This document shows positions 7,291-15,927 of a stretch of DNA of 64,000 nt, one piece after another (the stretch's first letter is position 1; each line of letters begins with the position of its first letter). A model generated the notes under the pieces. That model was not told where the DNA came from, did not search any database, and saw only the letters and a program-made list of their open reading frames with translations. The DNA is taken from the NCBI GenBank assembly GCA_965246765.1, contig CBDFFJ010000003.1, forward strand, positions 461,841 to 525,840, given 5' to 3'. Both the position numbers and the translations under genes were made by a program. Source of the stretch: UBA1952 sp965246765 (GTDB lineage: Bacteria; Bacteroidota; Bacteroidia; Chitinophagales; Chitinophagaceae).

Positions 7291-8547
7291 TTACCGCATC
7301 ATATAAACCACCGCCCCCTTAGGCCGCACCGTATTCGCCACCGGCAGTTGCACCGGGTCGGCAGGCTCGCTCAGCGTGCCGTCGGCGGCAATGTTTACCA
7401 CATGCAGGTAGTTGAAGTTGCCGACGCTGAAATCCTTGTTTGTGTGCTGGCAGACCACGTACATGCACTTCTCATCGGTAGAGAGCGTGAAGGCAAAATC
7501 CTGGCTCGTTTTGAAGGGCATACCCATGTCCGTGTAGGTCGGGCCGGCTTTCTTCAGCGTCAGCTTGCCAATCGGCTTTGGCGCTGCCGCATTCGTGGAA
7601 TTAAATTCCGAAATCGTGTTCTCGCCGGAGTTGAGCGCATACAGGTGGCTTCCGGATTTATTTGTGCGTATCCAGCAGGCGGCAGGTCCGGCCATCAGCG
7701 CGGAGCTGTAGGTCAGCGCACCGCTCTTCGGGTTGATGTTGTAAACGCCCACCTTCCCGGCCAGCGGAAATCCCACATACAACACATTGGCGGAAGGATG
7801 TTGCCACAGCCCGAGTGCACCGCCTTTTTCCGGAATAGTCATCGGCTCACCAACTGACGATAGCACGCCGTTCTTCACCGTGAACGACCGTAGCGTGCCC
7901 ACCGGCGGCTGCACCATAAAACCCAGAAAATCCGTTCCGAAAGCGAAGCGCTTATCATTAGACAGCAGCGTCAGGGCGGGCGATGAGCCCATCGTCGTCT
8001 CCAGCTTTGCGCCTTCCACCGGCGAGAGCTGCCCTTCTGCATTGATGCGGAACGTCGTGTAATTCGGCCTGCTGCTCGTCGGGCTTTCCGGGTTCTGGCT
8101 TTTATTCACGACATAGACATTGCCGCCCGATTCGCAGACGCTCACCGGCGTCTCGCCGCCTGAAGAAAAAGGTGAGCCGGGCACAGGCGACAGGCGACCA
8201 TCGTCTGCCACGCGGAACACCGTGATGTTGTTGCTGCCAGAATTAACCGCCAGCAGAAAATGTTTGTCGCCGGTAAGCCACAGCTCAAAATCGCTGTCCG
8301 AAGGCCCAAGCATCTGCATCGGGTTGCCTATGCCGGAGCCACCGGTTTTGAAAGGGCTACCCGGGATTTGCTTCAGCCTGCCGCCGCCGGAGTGGCGATA
8401 AGCCAGCACGGCATTTCCATTGCCATCGTACCCATTGGTCTGGACGTAAATGATTTCTCCGGCAATCTTGCCTTTGGCCGCCGCAGCTGTTTCGGACAGT
8501 GAAAGGAGACCGCCGAGCAGTGCCAGCGCTGTTGTGAGTTTTCGCAT
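7291..8547 (-). CDS. Secreted beta-propeller protein, lactonase/YncE-like
   Basis: The start is placed at the ATG giving MRKLTTALALLGGLLSLSE, a signal peptide followed by the cleavage-like ETAAAAK; 19 further upstream codons are open but do not look coding. The 418-residue product is a repeated propeller: VLAYRHSGGGRLKQIPGSP, FLLAVNSGSNNITVFRVADD, TTFRINAEGQLSPVEGAK, VLYVGFPLAGKVGVYNINP and LYALNSGENTISEFNS. This blade phrase (NxGSNxIxVFxxxxDGxLxxxPGSPF) is that of 6-phosphogluconolactonase-like (YkgB/YncE) seven-bladed propellers. Those proteins include cytoplasmic lactonases, but this one is exported. It resembles the lipoprotein at 1-1050. Substrate unknown. Confidence 0.85.
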   Translation of the reverse strand: MRKLTTALALLGGLLSLSETAAAAKGKIAGEIIYVQTNGYDGNGNAVLAYRHSGGGRLKQIPGSPFKTGGSGIGNPMQMLGPSDSDFELWLTGDKHFLLAVNSGSNNITVFRVADDGRLSPVPGSPFSSGGETPVSVCESGGNVYVVNKSQNPESPTSSRPNYTTFRINAEGQLSPVEGAKLETTMGSSPALTLLSNDKRFAFGTDFLGFMVQPPVGTLRSFTVKNGVLSSVGEPMTIPEKGGALGLWQHPSANVLYVGFPLAGKVGVYNINPKSGALTYSSALMAGPAACWIRTNKSGSHLYALNSGENTISEFNSTNAAAPKPIGKLTLKKAGPTYTDMGMPFKTSQDFAFTLSTDEKCMYVVCQHTNKDFSVGNFNYLHVVNIAADGTLSEPADPVQLPVANTVRPKGAVVYMMR

Positions 8548-8818
8548 CTTGTAGATTGTTTTAGTGAAACAGGATGCTGCTGCTCTTCTTAAAACATCAG
8601 CCACGACGCCTGGAAAACCTCGCCAAATTCTAACGATACTATTGTAATTTGAAACAGGGCTAAAACGCAGTGCGGGCCCCGTTACTTTTAGCCTCCTAAC
8701 CGTCCGAGGCGGCGTATGCTATTCCGTACCGCAGGGTGAATACAGCTTCAGATTAACATCCGATCATAACGCCGTACGAAAAGAAATTCCGGTGGCAGTA
8801 TAATTTCAATAATGAAGC

Positions 8819-9616
8819 ATGCAACAAGCAACAAGCCGCTGGAGCGCCTACGGGATGGAAGCGGCGGGCCTTTTCGGCTTCGTACTCGTCGCGGGCCTGA
8901 TTTCCATTTTCTTTGAGCACCCTGAATTGCCCGGCAAGCAGGGCTTCATCGGCACGCAGCCCTTGCTTCGCCATTTCCTGCTCGGCATTGGCATCGGCTT
9001 GTACACGTTTGCGGCAGTGAGGCTCATCAGCAAACGCAGCGGCGCACACATGAACCCCGCCGTCACGCTCGCATTCTGGATGCTGAACAAAATGCGCGGT
9101 CGTGACGTTATCGGGTACATCGCCGCGCAGTTTGCCGGCGCAGCTGCGGCTTCATTCCTGCTTAAAGCAACGTTATACGAATGGTTCAGTCATCCCGACA
9201 TCCACTTTGGCGCAACGGAGCCGCAGCCGCCGCATGGATGCAGCGCGGCAGTCGTCGCTGAGCTCATTATCTCTTTCCTGCTAATGGCCGCAATTCTTGT
9301 TACCGCAAGCTCTAAGCGACTGGAAAAAGCCGGGCCGCTCATCATTGCTTTGCTGCTTTGCGCGTTCCTCACGTTTGAGCTGCCCTATTCCGGAATGAGC
9401 ATGAACCCCGCGCGTTCCTTCTCCGGCGATGCGGCAGCGGGAGCATGGGAGCATCTCTGGATATATTTTGCCGCACCTGTGGGAGCTATGTTGCTGGCTG
9501 CTTACCTGTATCATTTCTGGCTCGGCTACAAGATGCGCAAGCCTGCACTTGCGGCAGACCACAAGGAACTGCCCTGTTATCCTTCCGTGATAAAAACGTT
9601 AGATGGGAAGGCATGA
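8819..9616 (+). CDS. MIP-family channel (aquaporin)
   Basis: The 265-residue protein has six hydrophobic segments and the two half-helix motifs of aquaporins: HMNPAVTLAF with NPA at 79-81 and GMSMNPARSF with NPA at 196-198. The GxxxNPARSxG-like second motif favours a water or small-neutral-solute channel; a glyceroporin usually has Asp after the second NPA (NPARD), and Ser is found here. An unusual hydrophilic insertion (about 121-142, WFSHPDIHFGATEPQPPHG) lies between helices 3 and 4. It sits 31 bases before the SDR gene and could be co-transcribed with the oxidoreductase operon. Confidence 0.93.
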   Translation: MQQATSRWSAYGMEAAGLFGFVLVAGLISIFFEHPELPGKQGFIGTQPLLRHFLLGIGIGLYTFAAVRLISKRSGAHMNPAVTLAFWMLNKMRGRDVIGYIAAQFAGAAAASFLLKATLYEWFSHPDIHFGATEPQPPHGCSAAVVAELIISFLLMAAILVTASSKRLEKAGPLIIALLLCAFLTFELPYSGMSMNPARSFSGDAAAGAWEHLWIYFAAPVGAMLLAAYLYHFWLGYKMRKPALAADHKELPCYPSVIKTLDGKA

Positions 9617-9647
9617 TTTGTTTGCCATCCATAACACAAATACATCC

Positions 9648-10523
9648 ATGAGCAAGCCAAAAGAATATCCTACGGCGCAAGATATGAAGGGCCAGAAGCA
9701 GCCCTATCCTGCTAAGCAACACGCCATGGAGCCGCAGCCGGACACGAGCTTCAGCGAATACAAAGGCGCCGGCAAGCTGAAGGATAAAGTTGCCCTCATA
9801 ACCGGAGGCGACAGTGGCATCGGCCGGGCAGTTGCTATTTGCTTTAGCATAGAAGGCGCACAGGTCGCTATTCTCTATAATGAAAATGATGAAGACGCGC
9901 AGGAGACGAAGCGCCTTTGCGAAGAGCGTGGCAGCAAGTGCCTGCTGATTAAAAAGGACGTTCGCCAATCCGCCGAATGCAAAGCTGCTGTGGCAATGGT
10001 TCTAAAAGAATGGGGCAGCCTGAACATCCTTGTCAATAATGCAGCCTATCAGATGGCACAGAAAGATTTTCTGGACATCACGGAAGAACAATTGCGCCGC
10101 ACGTTTGAGACAAACATCTTCGGCTACTTCTTCATGGCGCAGGCTGCGCTGCCGCACCTAAAGAAAGGCGATGCCATCATCAATACCGGTTCCATCGTAG
10201 GCATGACCGGCATCCCGATTCTTGTGGATTATTCTGCGACGAAAGGGGCGATTCATGCATTTACACGCTCGCTGGCGCAGACGCTGGGCGAGAGCGGCAT
10301 CCGTGTAAACTGCGTGGTGCCCGGGCCGGTCTGGACGCCCAATATTCCTGGCACCATGCCGATTGAAGAAGTGGAAAATTTCGGTCATGAAGTAGCGCTG
10401 AAGCGGCCCGGACAACCGGAAGAGCTGGCGCCCGCTTACGTACTGCTCGCATCATCCGACGGCTCCTTTATGACTGGCAGCCTTGTGCAGGTAACCGGCG
10501 GCAAGCTTTCAAGCGACGCGTAA
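9648..10523 (+). CDS. SDR oxidoreductase of the YdaD/YhdF type
   Basis: The ATG at 9648 gives MSKPKEYPTAQDMKGQKQPY, the N-terminal tail typical of this SDR group; 15 earlier open codons are rejected because they overlap the aquaporin frame and lack similarity. The 291-residue product has the NAD(P)-binding TGGDSGIGR (52-60), NNAAYQ, catalytic S182 in NTGSIVG and Y195/K199 in YSATK, and ends LVQVTGGKL. These are the features of active 'classical' short-chain dehydrogenases, here close to general-stress aldehyde or sugar reductases. The stop overlaps the next start (TAATG), so it heads a coupled operon with the dehydrogenase subunits. Confidence 0.92.
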   Translation: MSKPKEYPTAQDMKGQKQPYPAKQHAMEPQPDTSFSEYKGAGKLKDKVALITGGDSGIGRAVAICFSIEGAQVAILYNENDEDAQETKRLCEERGSKCLLIKKDVRQSAECKAAVAMVLKEWGSLNILVNNAAYQMAQKDFLDITEEQLRRTFETNIFGYFFMAQAALPHLKKGDAIINTGSIVGMTGIPILVDYSATKGAIHAFTRSLAQTLGESGIRVNCVVPGPVWTPNIPGTMPIEEVENFGHEVALKRPGQPEELAPAYVLLASSDGSFMTGSLVQVTGGKLSSDA

Positions 10524-11116
10524 TGAGACCGTCTAATCATTTGCCCAAAAGCTTCAGTGAGATCTTAGCGAGCGGTGCTGTTACGGTGCATACGCGCGCC
10601 ATTCTGCAGGAACGAATGGCGCACCCCGCCGTTGCCACGCCTTCCTTTTTCAGCGAAGCGCAGTTTGAGACTTTGAAAGCCGTTTGCGCACGCCTGATCC
10701 CTCAGGATGGGCCGGGAGAATGCGTTGATCTTGCCGGCTTGCTGGATACGCAATTGAACGAAGGCAGCGGTAAAGGCTGGCGTTATGATGCGCTGCCGCC
10801 CGACTGGAAAATGTATCCTCTTGGAATGGAAGGCGTTTTCCGAAGCGCTAATGCACTATTTGGCGCGCCATTTCAATGGATTGCGCCGGAAGAACAGGAT
10901 GAGGTGCTATCCGCCGTTCAGCAAGGCACTGCGCAGAGCAGTATATGGCGCGAAATATCGCCGCATCGTTTTTTTGAAGAGCTGCTCGCCGCCGTTACGG
11001 CGCTTTACTATAGTCACCCGGTTGCGAAACGCCTCATTGGAGACTTGTCCTTTGCGGATGCACGAGGATGGCATTACATCGGTCTGGAAGAGCAGCGCGA
11101 TTACAGCGGTCTCTGA
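10523..11116 (+). CDS. Gluconate 2-dehydrogenase subunit 3 family protein
   Basis: The 197-residue protein contains the subunit-3 pattern FFSEAQFETLKAVCARLIPQ followed by VDLAGLLDTQLNEGSGKGWR and, late, FFEELLAAVTALYYSHPVAK, with a C-terminal WHYIGL. Such small subunits partner GMC flavoproteins, and the GMC gene follows 27 bases later. Many homologues have a Tat signal that carries the complex across the membrane; none is visible here, so the complex may be cytoplasmic, or the leader may be lost. It overlaps the SDR by the TAATG junction. Confidence 0.85.
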   Translation: MRPSNHLPKSFSEILASGAVTVHTRAILQERMAHPAVATPSFFSEAQFETLKAVCARLIPQDGPGECVDLAGLLDTQLNEGSGKGWRYDALPPDWKMYPLGMEGVFRSANALFGAPFQWIAPEEQDEVLSAVQQGTAQSSIWREISPHRFFEELLAAVTALYYSHPVAKRLIGDLSFADARGWHYIGLEEQRDYSGL

Positions 11117-11142
11117 GTTATTATACCCGTCAGGAAGAGCAA

Positions 11143-12696
11143 ATGCGTACATATTCTGCGACAGAAGCGGTAGATGCCGTGGTGATAGGCACGGGCGCCG
11201 GCGGCGCGCCGCTGCTTGCGCGGCTGGCTGCCGCGGGCCTGAAAGTCGTGGCGCTGGAAGCAGGCCGGCAATGGAATCCGCCGGCAGATTTTGCGACGGA
11301 CGAAGTAGGACAGGATGCGCTGTTCTGGAAAGATGAGCGCCTGAGCGCCGGTGGCGACCCGCTCGCCTTCGGCAGCAACAACAGCGGCACCGGCGTGGGC
11401 GGCTCAACGCTGCATTTCACAGCCTACACGCCGCGCGCCCAGGCTGATGATTTCCGGCTGAGGACAGACTTTGGCGTCGGTGAAGACTGGCCGCTTTCCT
11501 ACGACGACCTGGAACCTTATTATGACGAGGTAGAACAGACGATTGGTATTTCCGGCCCTGCGCACTATCCCTGGGGCGCGGCGCGGAAAAACCCTTATCC
11601 GCTTCCGCCCTTGCCATTAAACGGCGCGGCGCAGCTGATGCAGCGCGGCTGTGAAAGCCTCGGCATCCACACGTCGCCCGCGCCGAATGCGGCGCTCTCC
11701 CAGCCTTATTACCGGGAGGGAATTGGTGAGCGCGCCGCCTGCACGAACCGGGGCTTCTGCCAGGCAGGATGCAGCACCGGCGCTAAAGGCAGCATGGATG
11801 TAACCTACATTCCGCTGGCCCTGTATCATGGCGCGGAGCTGCGTCCGGACTGCTTCGTTACATCTTTTGAAAGAGATGCCGCCGGTAATATCAGCGCTGT
11901 GATTTATGAGCATGAAGGCAGCGAACATCGTCAAAAATGTAAAGCCGTTTTTCTTTGCGCGGGCGCTATAGAGACACCACGATTGTTATTGATGAATGAC
12001 CTCGCCAACAGCAACGGACAGGTTGGCAAAAACTTCATGGCGCACACTGGCGTACAGCTTTGGGGTCGCTTTGCACAAACTATCCATCCCTGGAAAGGTA
12101 TTCCCGGCGCGCTGATTTCCGAGGACACGCACCGGCCTGCAGATGCGGATTTTGCCGGCGGATATCTGCTTCAATCCATCGGCGTGATGCCGGTAACCTA
12201 TGCTACGCAGGTAGCGCGTGGGCTGGGGCTTTGGGGCACCGCGCTGAAGGCGCACATGCAGGGCTACACCCATACAGCAGGCATCAATATTCTCGGCGAC
12301 TGCCTGCCAAATGTCCAAAATTTTTTGGAGCTGAGCGAAGAGCGTGACGAGCGCGGACTGCCGAAGCCGCGCATCCATTTTACCGCAGGCGAGAACGAAA
12401 AGCGCATGACCGCCCACGGCGAAAAGCTGATGCGCGCCATTTGGGAACGCGCAGGCGCTCAGGAGCTGTGGGCATTCCCGCGCTACGCCCATACTATCGG
12501 CACTTGCCGAATGGGAGCCGAAGCCGCGGATTCGGTTATTGACAGGGACGGCCGCAGCCACGATATTCCGAATCTCTACGTCTCCGACAATTCTACTTTT
12601 CCAAGCGCCTTGAGCGCCAATCCAGCGCTGACGATTATGGCGCTTTCGCTACGTACTGCCGTCCGGTTTCTTCAATCCCTCAAACAGGGAAAGTAA
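11143..12696 (+). CDS. GMC-family FAD-dependent oxidoreductase
   Basis: The start at 11143 (MRTYSATEAVDAVVIGTGAG) follows an AGGAAGAG ribosome-binding site, a rare clear one in this window; 25 upstream codons overlap the previous gene and are rejected. The 517-residue enzyme has the FAD dinucleotide motif VVIGTGAGGAPLLARLAAAG with the following LEAG, the GMC signature region GTGVGGSTLHFTAYTP, a CTNRGFCQAGCSTGAKGS cysteine-rich stretch seen in gluconate/choline-type members, and the C-terminal HTIGTCRMG plus NPALTIMALSLR. It probably oxidises a sugar or polyol. It forms a module with subunit 3 upstream; no cytochrome c subunit gene is nearby, so the electron acceptor is unknown. Confidence 0.92.
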   Translation: MRTYSATEAVDAVVIGTGAGGAPLLARLAAAGLKVVALEAGRQWNPPADFATDEVGQDALFWKDERLSAGGDPLAFGSNNSGTGVGGSTLHFTAYTPRAQADDFRLRTDFGVGEDWPLSYDDLEPYYDEVEQTIGISGPAHYPWGAARKNPYPLPPLPLNGAAQLMQRGCESLGIHTSPAPNAALSQPYYREGIGERAACTNRGFCQAGCSTGAKGSMDVTYIPLALYHGAELRPDCFVTSFERDAAGNISAVIYEHEGSEHRQKCKAVFLCAGAIETPRLLLMNDLANSNGQVGKNFMAHTGVQLWGRFAQTIHPWKGIPGALISEDTHRPADADFAGGYLLQSIGVMPVTYATQVARGLGLWGTALKAHMQGYTHTAGINILGDCLPNVQNFLELSEERDERGLPKPRIHFTAGENEKRMTAHGEKLMRAIWERAGAQELWAFPRYAHTIGTCRMGAEAADSVIDRDGRSHDIPNLYVSDNSTFPSALSANPALTIMALSLRTAVRFLQSLKQGK

Positions 12697-12723
12697 CCCG
12701 CTCCCATATAAAACACTTACACA

Positions 12724-14067
12724 ATGCCTACCTCAAAAAGTTTCCTGGAAATCATCAAAAAAGCCCGCGGCAGCGACAACTATCTCGGTGACGACCATGG
12801 CGGCGCGACCGGCTCCAGCGGCAGTGGATTGCCGGACGGATACAAAGGGAATTTCCTGTTTGCCACTGGCATAGAATGCTCCTACCCGACGATCCGCAAA
12901 GGCAACATCCGTCGCGATATGCTGGCGGAATGCGGGCATTACGATTACTGGAAAGAAGACCTGCGCCTCGTGCAGGAATTAGGTTTGAAGGTGCTTCGCT
13001 ACGGATTGCCCTACTATAAGATTCACAAAGGGCCCGGCAAATACGACTGGCGCTTCGCCGACGAGGTAATGACGGAAATGCAGCGCCTCGGCATCACGCC
13101 CATTCTTGACTTGCTGCACTTCGGCGTGCCGGCGTGGATAGGTGATTTCCAGAACCCGGAGCTTCCGGTGCATTTTGCGGAATACGCGGGCGCGGTGGCT
13201 ATGCGCTATCCCTGGGTGCGCTACTATACGCCTGTGAATGAGATATACGTCACCGCGAAAATGAGCGCCAAGGACGGGCATTGGAACGAGCAGATGAAGT
13301 CGGACAAGGCTTTTGTGACTGCGCTGAAGCATCTTGTTGCTGCCAGCATTCTGGCTACGCACAGCATTGCAGAGCGCCGGCCAGACGCGATTATCGTGCA
13401 AAGCGAAAGCGCCGAATATACCCACGAGGCAAAGGCCGATCAGAGTGCCGCTATAAGGCTGGAAAATAAACAGCGCCTGCTTTCGCTTGACCTGCTCTAT
13501 GCCCACCCGCCTGACGCGGACGTGTGCATGTGGATGATGGATAACGGCCTGACGCGCGAGGAGTACGACTGGTTTATGAAGGGTGAGCCGCCGGGCTACC
13601 AGATTATGGGCAATGACTATTACGGCCGCAATGAGAAAATCATCAAGCCCGATGGCGGCATTGTAGTGGCCGAAGATGTGATGGGCTGGTACAATATCAC
13701 ACGCGAATATTACCAGCGCTACAAGAAGCCCGTGATGCACACCGAGACCAATACGCTGAACGCGAAAGACGCGCCGACCTGGCTCTGGAAGCAATGGATC
13801 AACGTGCTGAGGATGCGGGCTGATGGCGTACCCGTGCTTGGCTTCACCTGGTATAGCCTGATAGACCAGATAGACTGGGACTGCGGCCTCGCGAAAAAGC
13901 GCGGCACCGTGAATGAGTGCGGCCTCTACGATCTGAAGCGAAAGCCGCGGCCCGTAGCGCATGATTACCGGATGCTGCTGGAAGAGTTCGGGCAGATTAC
14001 CATCGTGCCGCACGGCGAATTGTTTGAGGTTACGGACCGTCCGGCGCGGCTAAAAGTGGAAGTGTGA
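12724..14067 (+). CDS. GH1-like (clan A) glycoside hydrolase
   Basis: The 447-residue protein folds, judging by motif order, as a family-1-like TIM barrel: W.EDLRLVQELGLKVLRYGL at 76-95, TPILDLLHFGVPAWI, then YTPVNEIYVTA with N172/E173 as the acid/base position and VMHTETNT with E341 as nucleophile. Classical GH1 enzymes read TFNEP and TENG at these points, so this belongs to a divergent branch often annotated as beta-glucosidase/6-phospho-beta-glucosidase. There is no signal peptide, so it should act in the cytoplasm. It lies 27 bases after the GMC gene and its stop overlaps the GTG of the next gene. Confidence 0.82.
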   Translation: MPTSKSFLEIIKKARGSDNYLGDDHGGATGSSGSGLPDGYKGNFLFATGIECSYPTIRKGNIRRDMLAECGHYDYWKEDLRLVQELGLKVLRYGLPYYKIHKGPGKYDWRFADEVMTEMQRLGITPILDLLHFGVPAWIGDFQNPELPVHFAEYAGAVAMRYPWVRYYTPVNEIYVTAKMSAKDGHWNEQMKSDKAFVTALKHLVAASILATHSIAERRPDAIIVQSESAEYTHEAKADQSAAIRLENKQRLLSLDLLYAHPPDADVCMWMMDNGLTREEYDWFMKGEPPGYQIMGNDYYGRNEKIIKPDGGIVVAEDVMGWYNITREYYQRYKKPVMHTETNTLNAKDAPTWLWKQWINVLRMRADGVPVLGFTWYSLIDQIDWDCGLAKKRGTVNECGLYDLKRKPRPVAHDYRMLLEEFGQITIVPHGELFEVTDRPARLKVEV

Positions 14068-14828
14068 TTAGCGCCAACGGCTTGTACTATGAGGATAGCG
14101 GCAGCGGTAATGTTGCCGTGGTGTTCCTCCATTATTTTGGAAGCTCTGGCAGTGCGTGGAGCCTGCTCGCGGCCGCGCTGTGCGACCACGTGCGTTGTAT
14201 AGTTCCCGATCTACGTGGGTTTGGGAAATCGCAATCCGGCGCGCGCGCTTTTCAGGTAGAGGATTATGCGGATGATGTGGCGGAATTGATTCGCTCGCTG
14301 CGCCTGGAAAAATATGTGCTTGTCGGGCATTCCATGGGTGGAAAGATTGCTCTTGCGCTGGCCGCGCGTCGTCCTGCAGGCTTGCAGTCATTGGTATTGC
14401 TTGCGCCCTCTCCGCCTACGCCGGAGCCGATGGACGATGATGCGCGGGATGAATTGCGGGATATGTTCGGCGACAGGGAGAAGATTGAAGCGCATCTGAA
14501 AAAGCTGTGTGCGCGGCCATTACCGCATAATGTATTGTACGGGGAGTGTGCGCAGCATCTGATGGCTTCCGCTGCAGCGTGGAATGCCTGGATAGATGGC
14601 GGCAGCCGCGAGGATATTTCGGACGGTATGGCTACGATTAATGTGCCTGCGCTGGTGATCAGCGGCGAAGATGATGAGGGCATTACGCCGGAACTGCTAC
14701 GGCGGGAAGTAGCGGCGCGTGTCCCGCAGGCAAGGCTCGGCATTCTTGCAGATACAGGACATTTACTGCCGTTGGAACGCCACACGGAGCTTGCATCCCT
14801 GCTGCAAGACTGGCTGAATGGAACATGA
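14064..14828 (+). CDS. Alpha/beta hydrolase
   Basis: Translation starts at a GTG that overlaps the previous TGA (GTGA at 14064-14067), indicating coupling. The 254-residue enzyme has FLHYFGSSGSAW at the oxyanion region, IVPDLRGFGKSQ, the nucleophile elbow GHSMGG with S90, the acid in ISGEDDEGI (D203/D204) and H233 in DTGHLLPLE. It is a complete alpha/beta hydrolase of the haloperoxidase/lactonase-esterase branch. Placed behind a sugar dehydrogenase and a glycosidase, a lactone hydrolase role (hydrolysing the aldonolactone produced by oxidation) is an attractive inference, but unproved. Confidence 0.85.
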   Translation: MISANGLYYEDSGSGNVAVVFLHYFGSSGSAWSLLAAALCDHVRCIVPDLRGFGKSQSGARAFQVEDYADDVAELIRSLRLEKYVLVGHSMGGKIALALAARRPAGLQSLVLLAPSPPTPEPMDDDARDELRDMFGDREKIEAHLKKLCARPLPHNVLYGECAQHLMASAAAWNAWIDGGSREDISDGMATINVPALVISGEDDEGITPELLRREVAARVPQARLGILADTGHLLPLERHTELASLLQDWLNGT

Positions 14829-14841
14829 GGCGCGTGGGCCT

Positions 14842-15846
14842 CTATTGCTTTGTTAAGTAGAAGCGATGACTGCCCAGGCCCGTATTAATCCGCAGAATGT
14901 ATTGGCCAGGCGCCAGTTGACTGACGTTAATCTGCGTGGAGCCGCTAATCTTTTGCTGCCGCACCTCCCGGCCCTGAAAATCGTAAATGTCAACTACGCC
15001 TTCAGTCCCGACCGTATTTTCCACCCGGATAAAACCGGTGGCTGGATTCGGATAGACGGTAAATGATTCCTGCTCGTTTACAGTGCCAATGCCCGTCGGC
15101 CCGGCGGTGAATTTGCCGGAACGCGCCGCCTGTACAAGCGCTCCATTCCCTTCCTGCACAATACCTATGCCGTACATCTTGCTCAATGTCCACGCCGCAT
15201 CTACTGGAAAGTTGTGTGTAAAAACTACGGAGTCGCCGACCACTACAGGCGCTTTTACGCGCAGGGGCTGGGTACCCCAGACCGAGCGTCGGAAGACATT
15301 GTAATGCTCTTGCTCGCCATTGTGCGCGGCAAATAGCAAGGTATCTTCCACCACAGCTGCGTACAGCGACACCGAATCCAGCGAGCTGGTATCAGCCTTG
15401 CGAATCATCAGCCTTGCCTCGCCGCTTGTTGCGGAAAGCAATTTTAGTTGCAGGCTGACGGCGAATGCGCTCGTCTTTCCCATCTCGTTCTGAAAAAGTG
15501 CATTGCTCGTATAGTCGGCATTGGCAGGAATTGCCGCACCTTGTACCGCAAGCCTCGGTGTGCCGCCATATACGCCGTAGTAGTTGGTGCGCGCGTCGGC
15601 TTCCGGCTTGTTGTACTGGTTGACCGGACAGGCAGGATAGGGCGAGCTTGGGTAATAGGAGACGTGCAGGGCCTGTGGAAACTGCGCGAGGTTTTGGTAA
15701 AATCCGGGATTTCGGCCCGCGCAGATGCTGCAATAGCTGTTCGTAAAATGCTCCACCAGCACGGCTTTAGGTACGCGCTGGGCCTGGCTGATGTTGCACC
15801 ACAAGGCGGCAGAAACAATGGCGGTAAAACGGAGCATTTTCTTCAT
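14842..15846 (-). CDS. Omp28-like protein with a T9SS type A sorting domain
   Basis: The ATG at 15844-15846 gives a signal peptide (MKKMLRFTAIVSAALWCN, cleavage near SQA). The 334-residue protein starts its mature part with VLVEHFTNSYCSICAGRNPG, a thioredoxin-like Omp28 motif with CxxC (C-S-I-C), followed by HVSYYP and GVYGGTPRLAVQG. The last ~75 residues are a T9SS type A C-terminal domain: FTVYPNPATGFIRVEN, VDIYDFQGREVRQQKI and LAPGQYILRINTG. It should therefore be exported and surface-anchored or released by the type IX machinery. The next leftward-reading gene upstream (15928-16860) may be co-transcribed. Confidence 0.9.
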   Translation of the reverse strand: MKKMLRFTAIVSAALWCNISQAQRVPKAVLVEHFTNSYCSICAGRNPGFYQNLAQFPQALHVSYYPSSPYPACPVNQYNKPEADARTNYYGVYGGTPRLAVQGAAIPANADYTSNALFQNEMGKTSAFAVSLQLKLLSATSGEARLMIRKADTSSLDSVSLYAAVVEDTLLFAAHNGEQEHYNVFRRSVWGTQPLRVKAPVVVGDSVVFTHNFPVDAAWTLSKMYGIGIVQEGNGALVQAARSGKFTAGPTGIGTVNEQESFTVYPNPATGFIRVENTVGTEGVVDIYDFQGREVRQQKISGSTQINVSQLAPGQYILRINTGLGSHRFYLTKQ

Positions 15847-15927
15847 TAAAAACATTTACGTAAAGTTCCGGTCTTTGGTCTGCGCCATTTGTCTCCTGCG
15901 CGACATAAGACACGCCCGCTACATAAA

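Noticed and set aside
12979..14013. Long minus-strand frame opposite the GH1-like gene
   Set aside because: Antisense shadow of a gene with GH1-like motifs; composition is His/Arg-rich as expected of GC-rich antisense.
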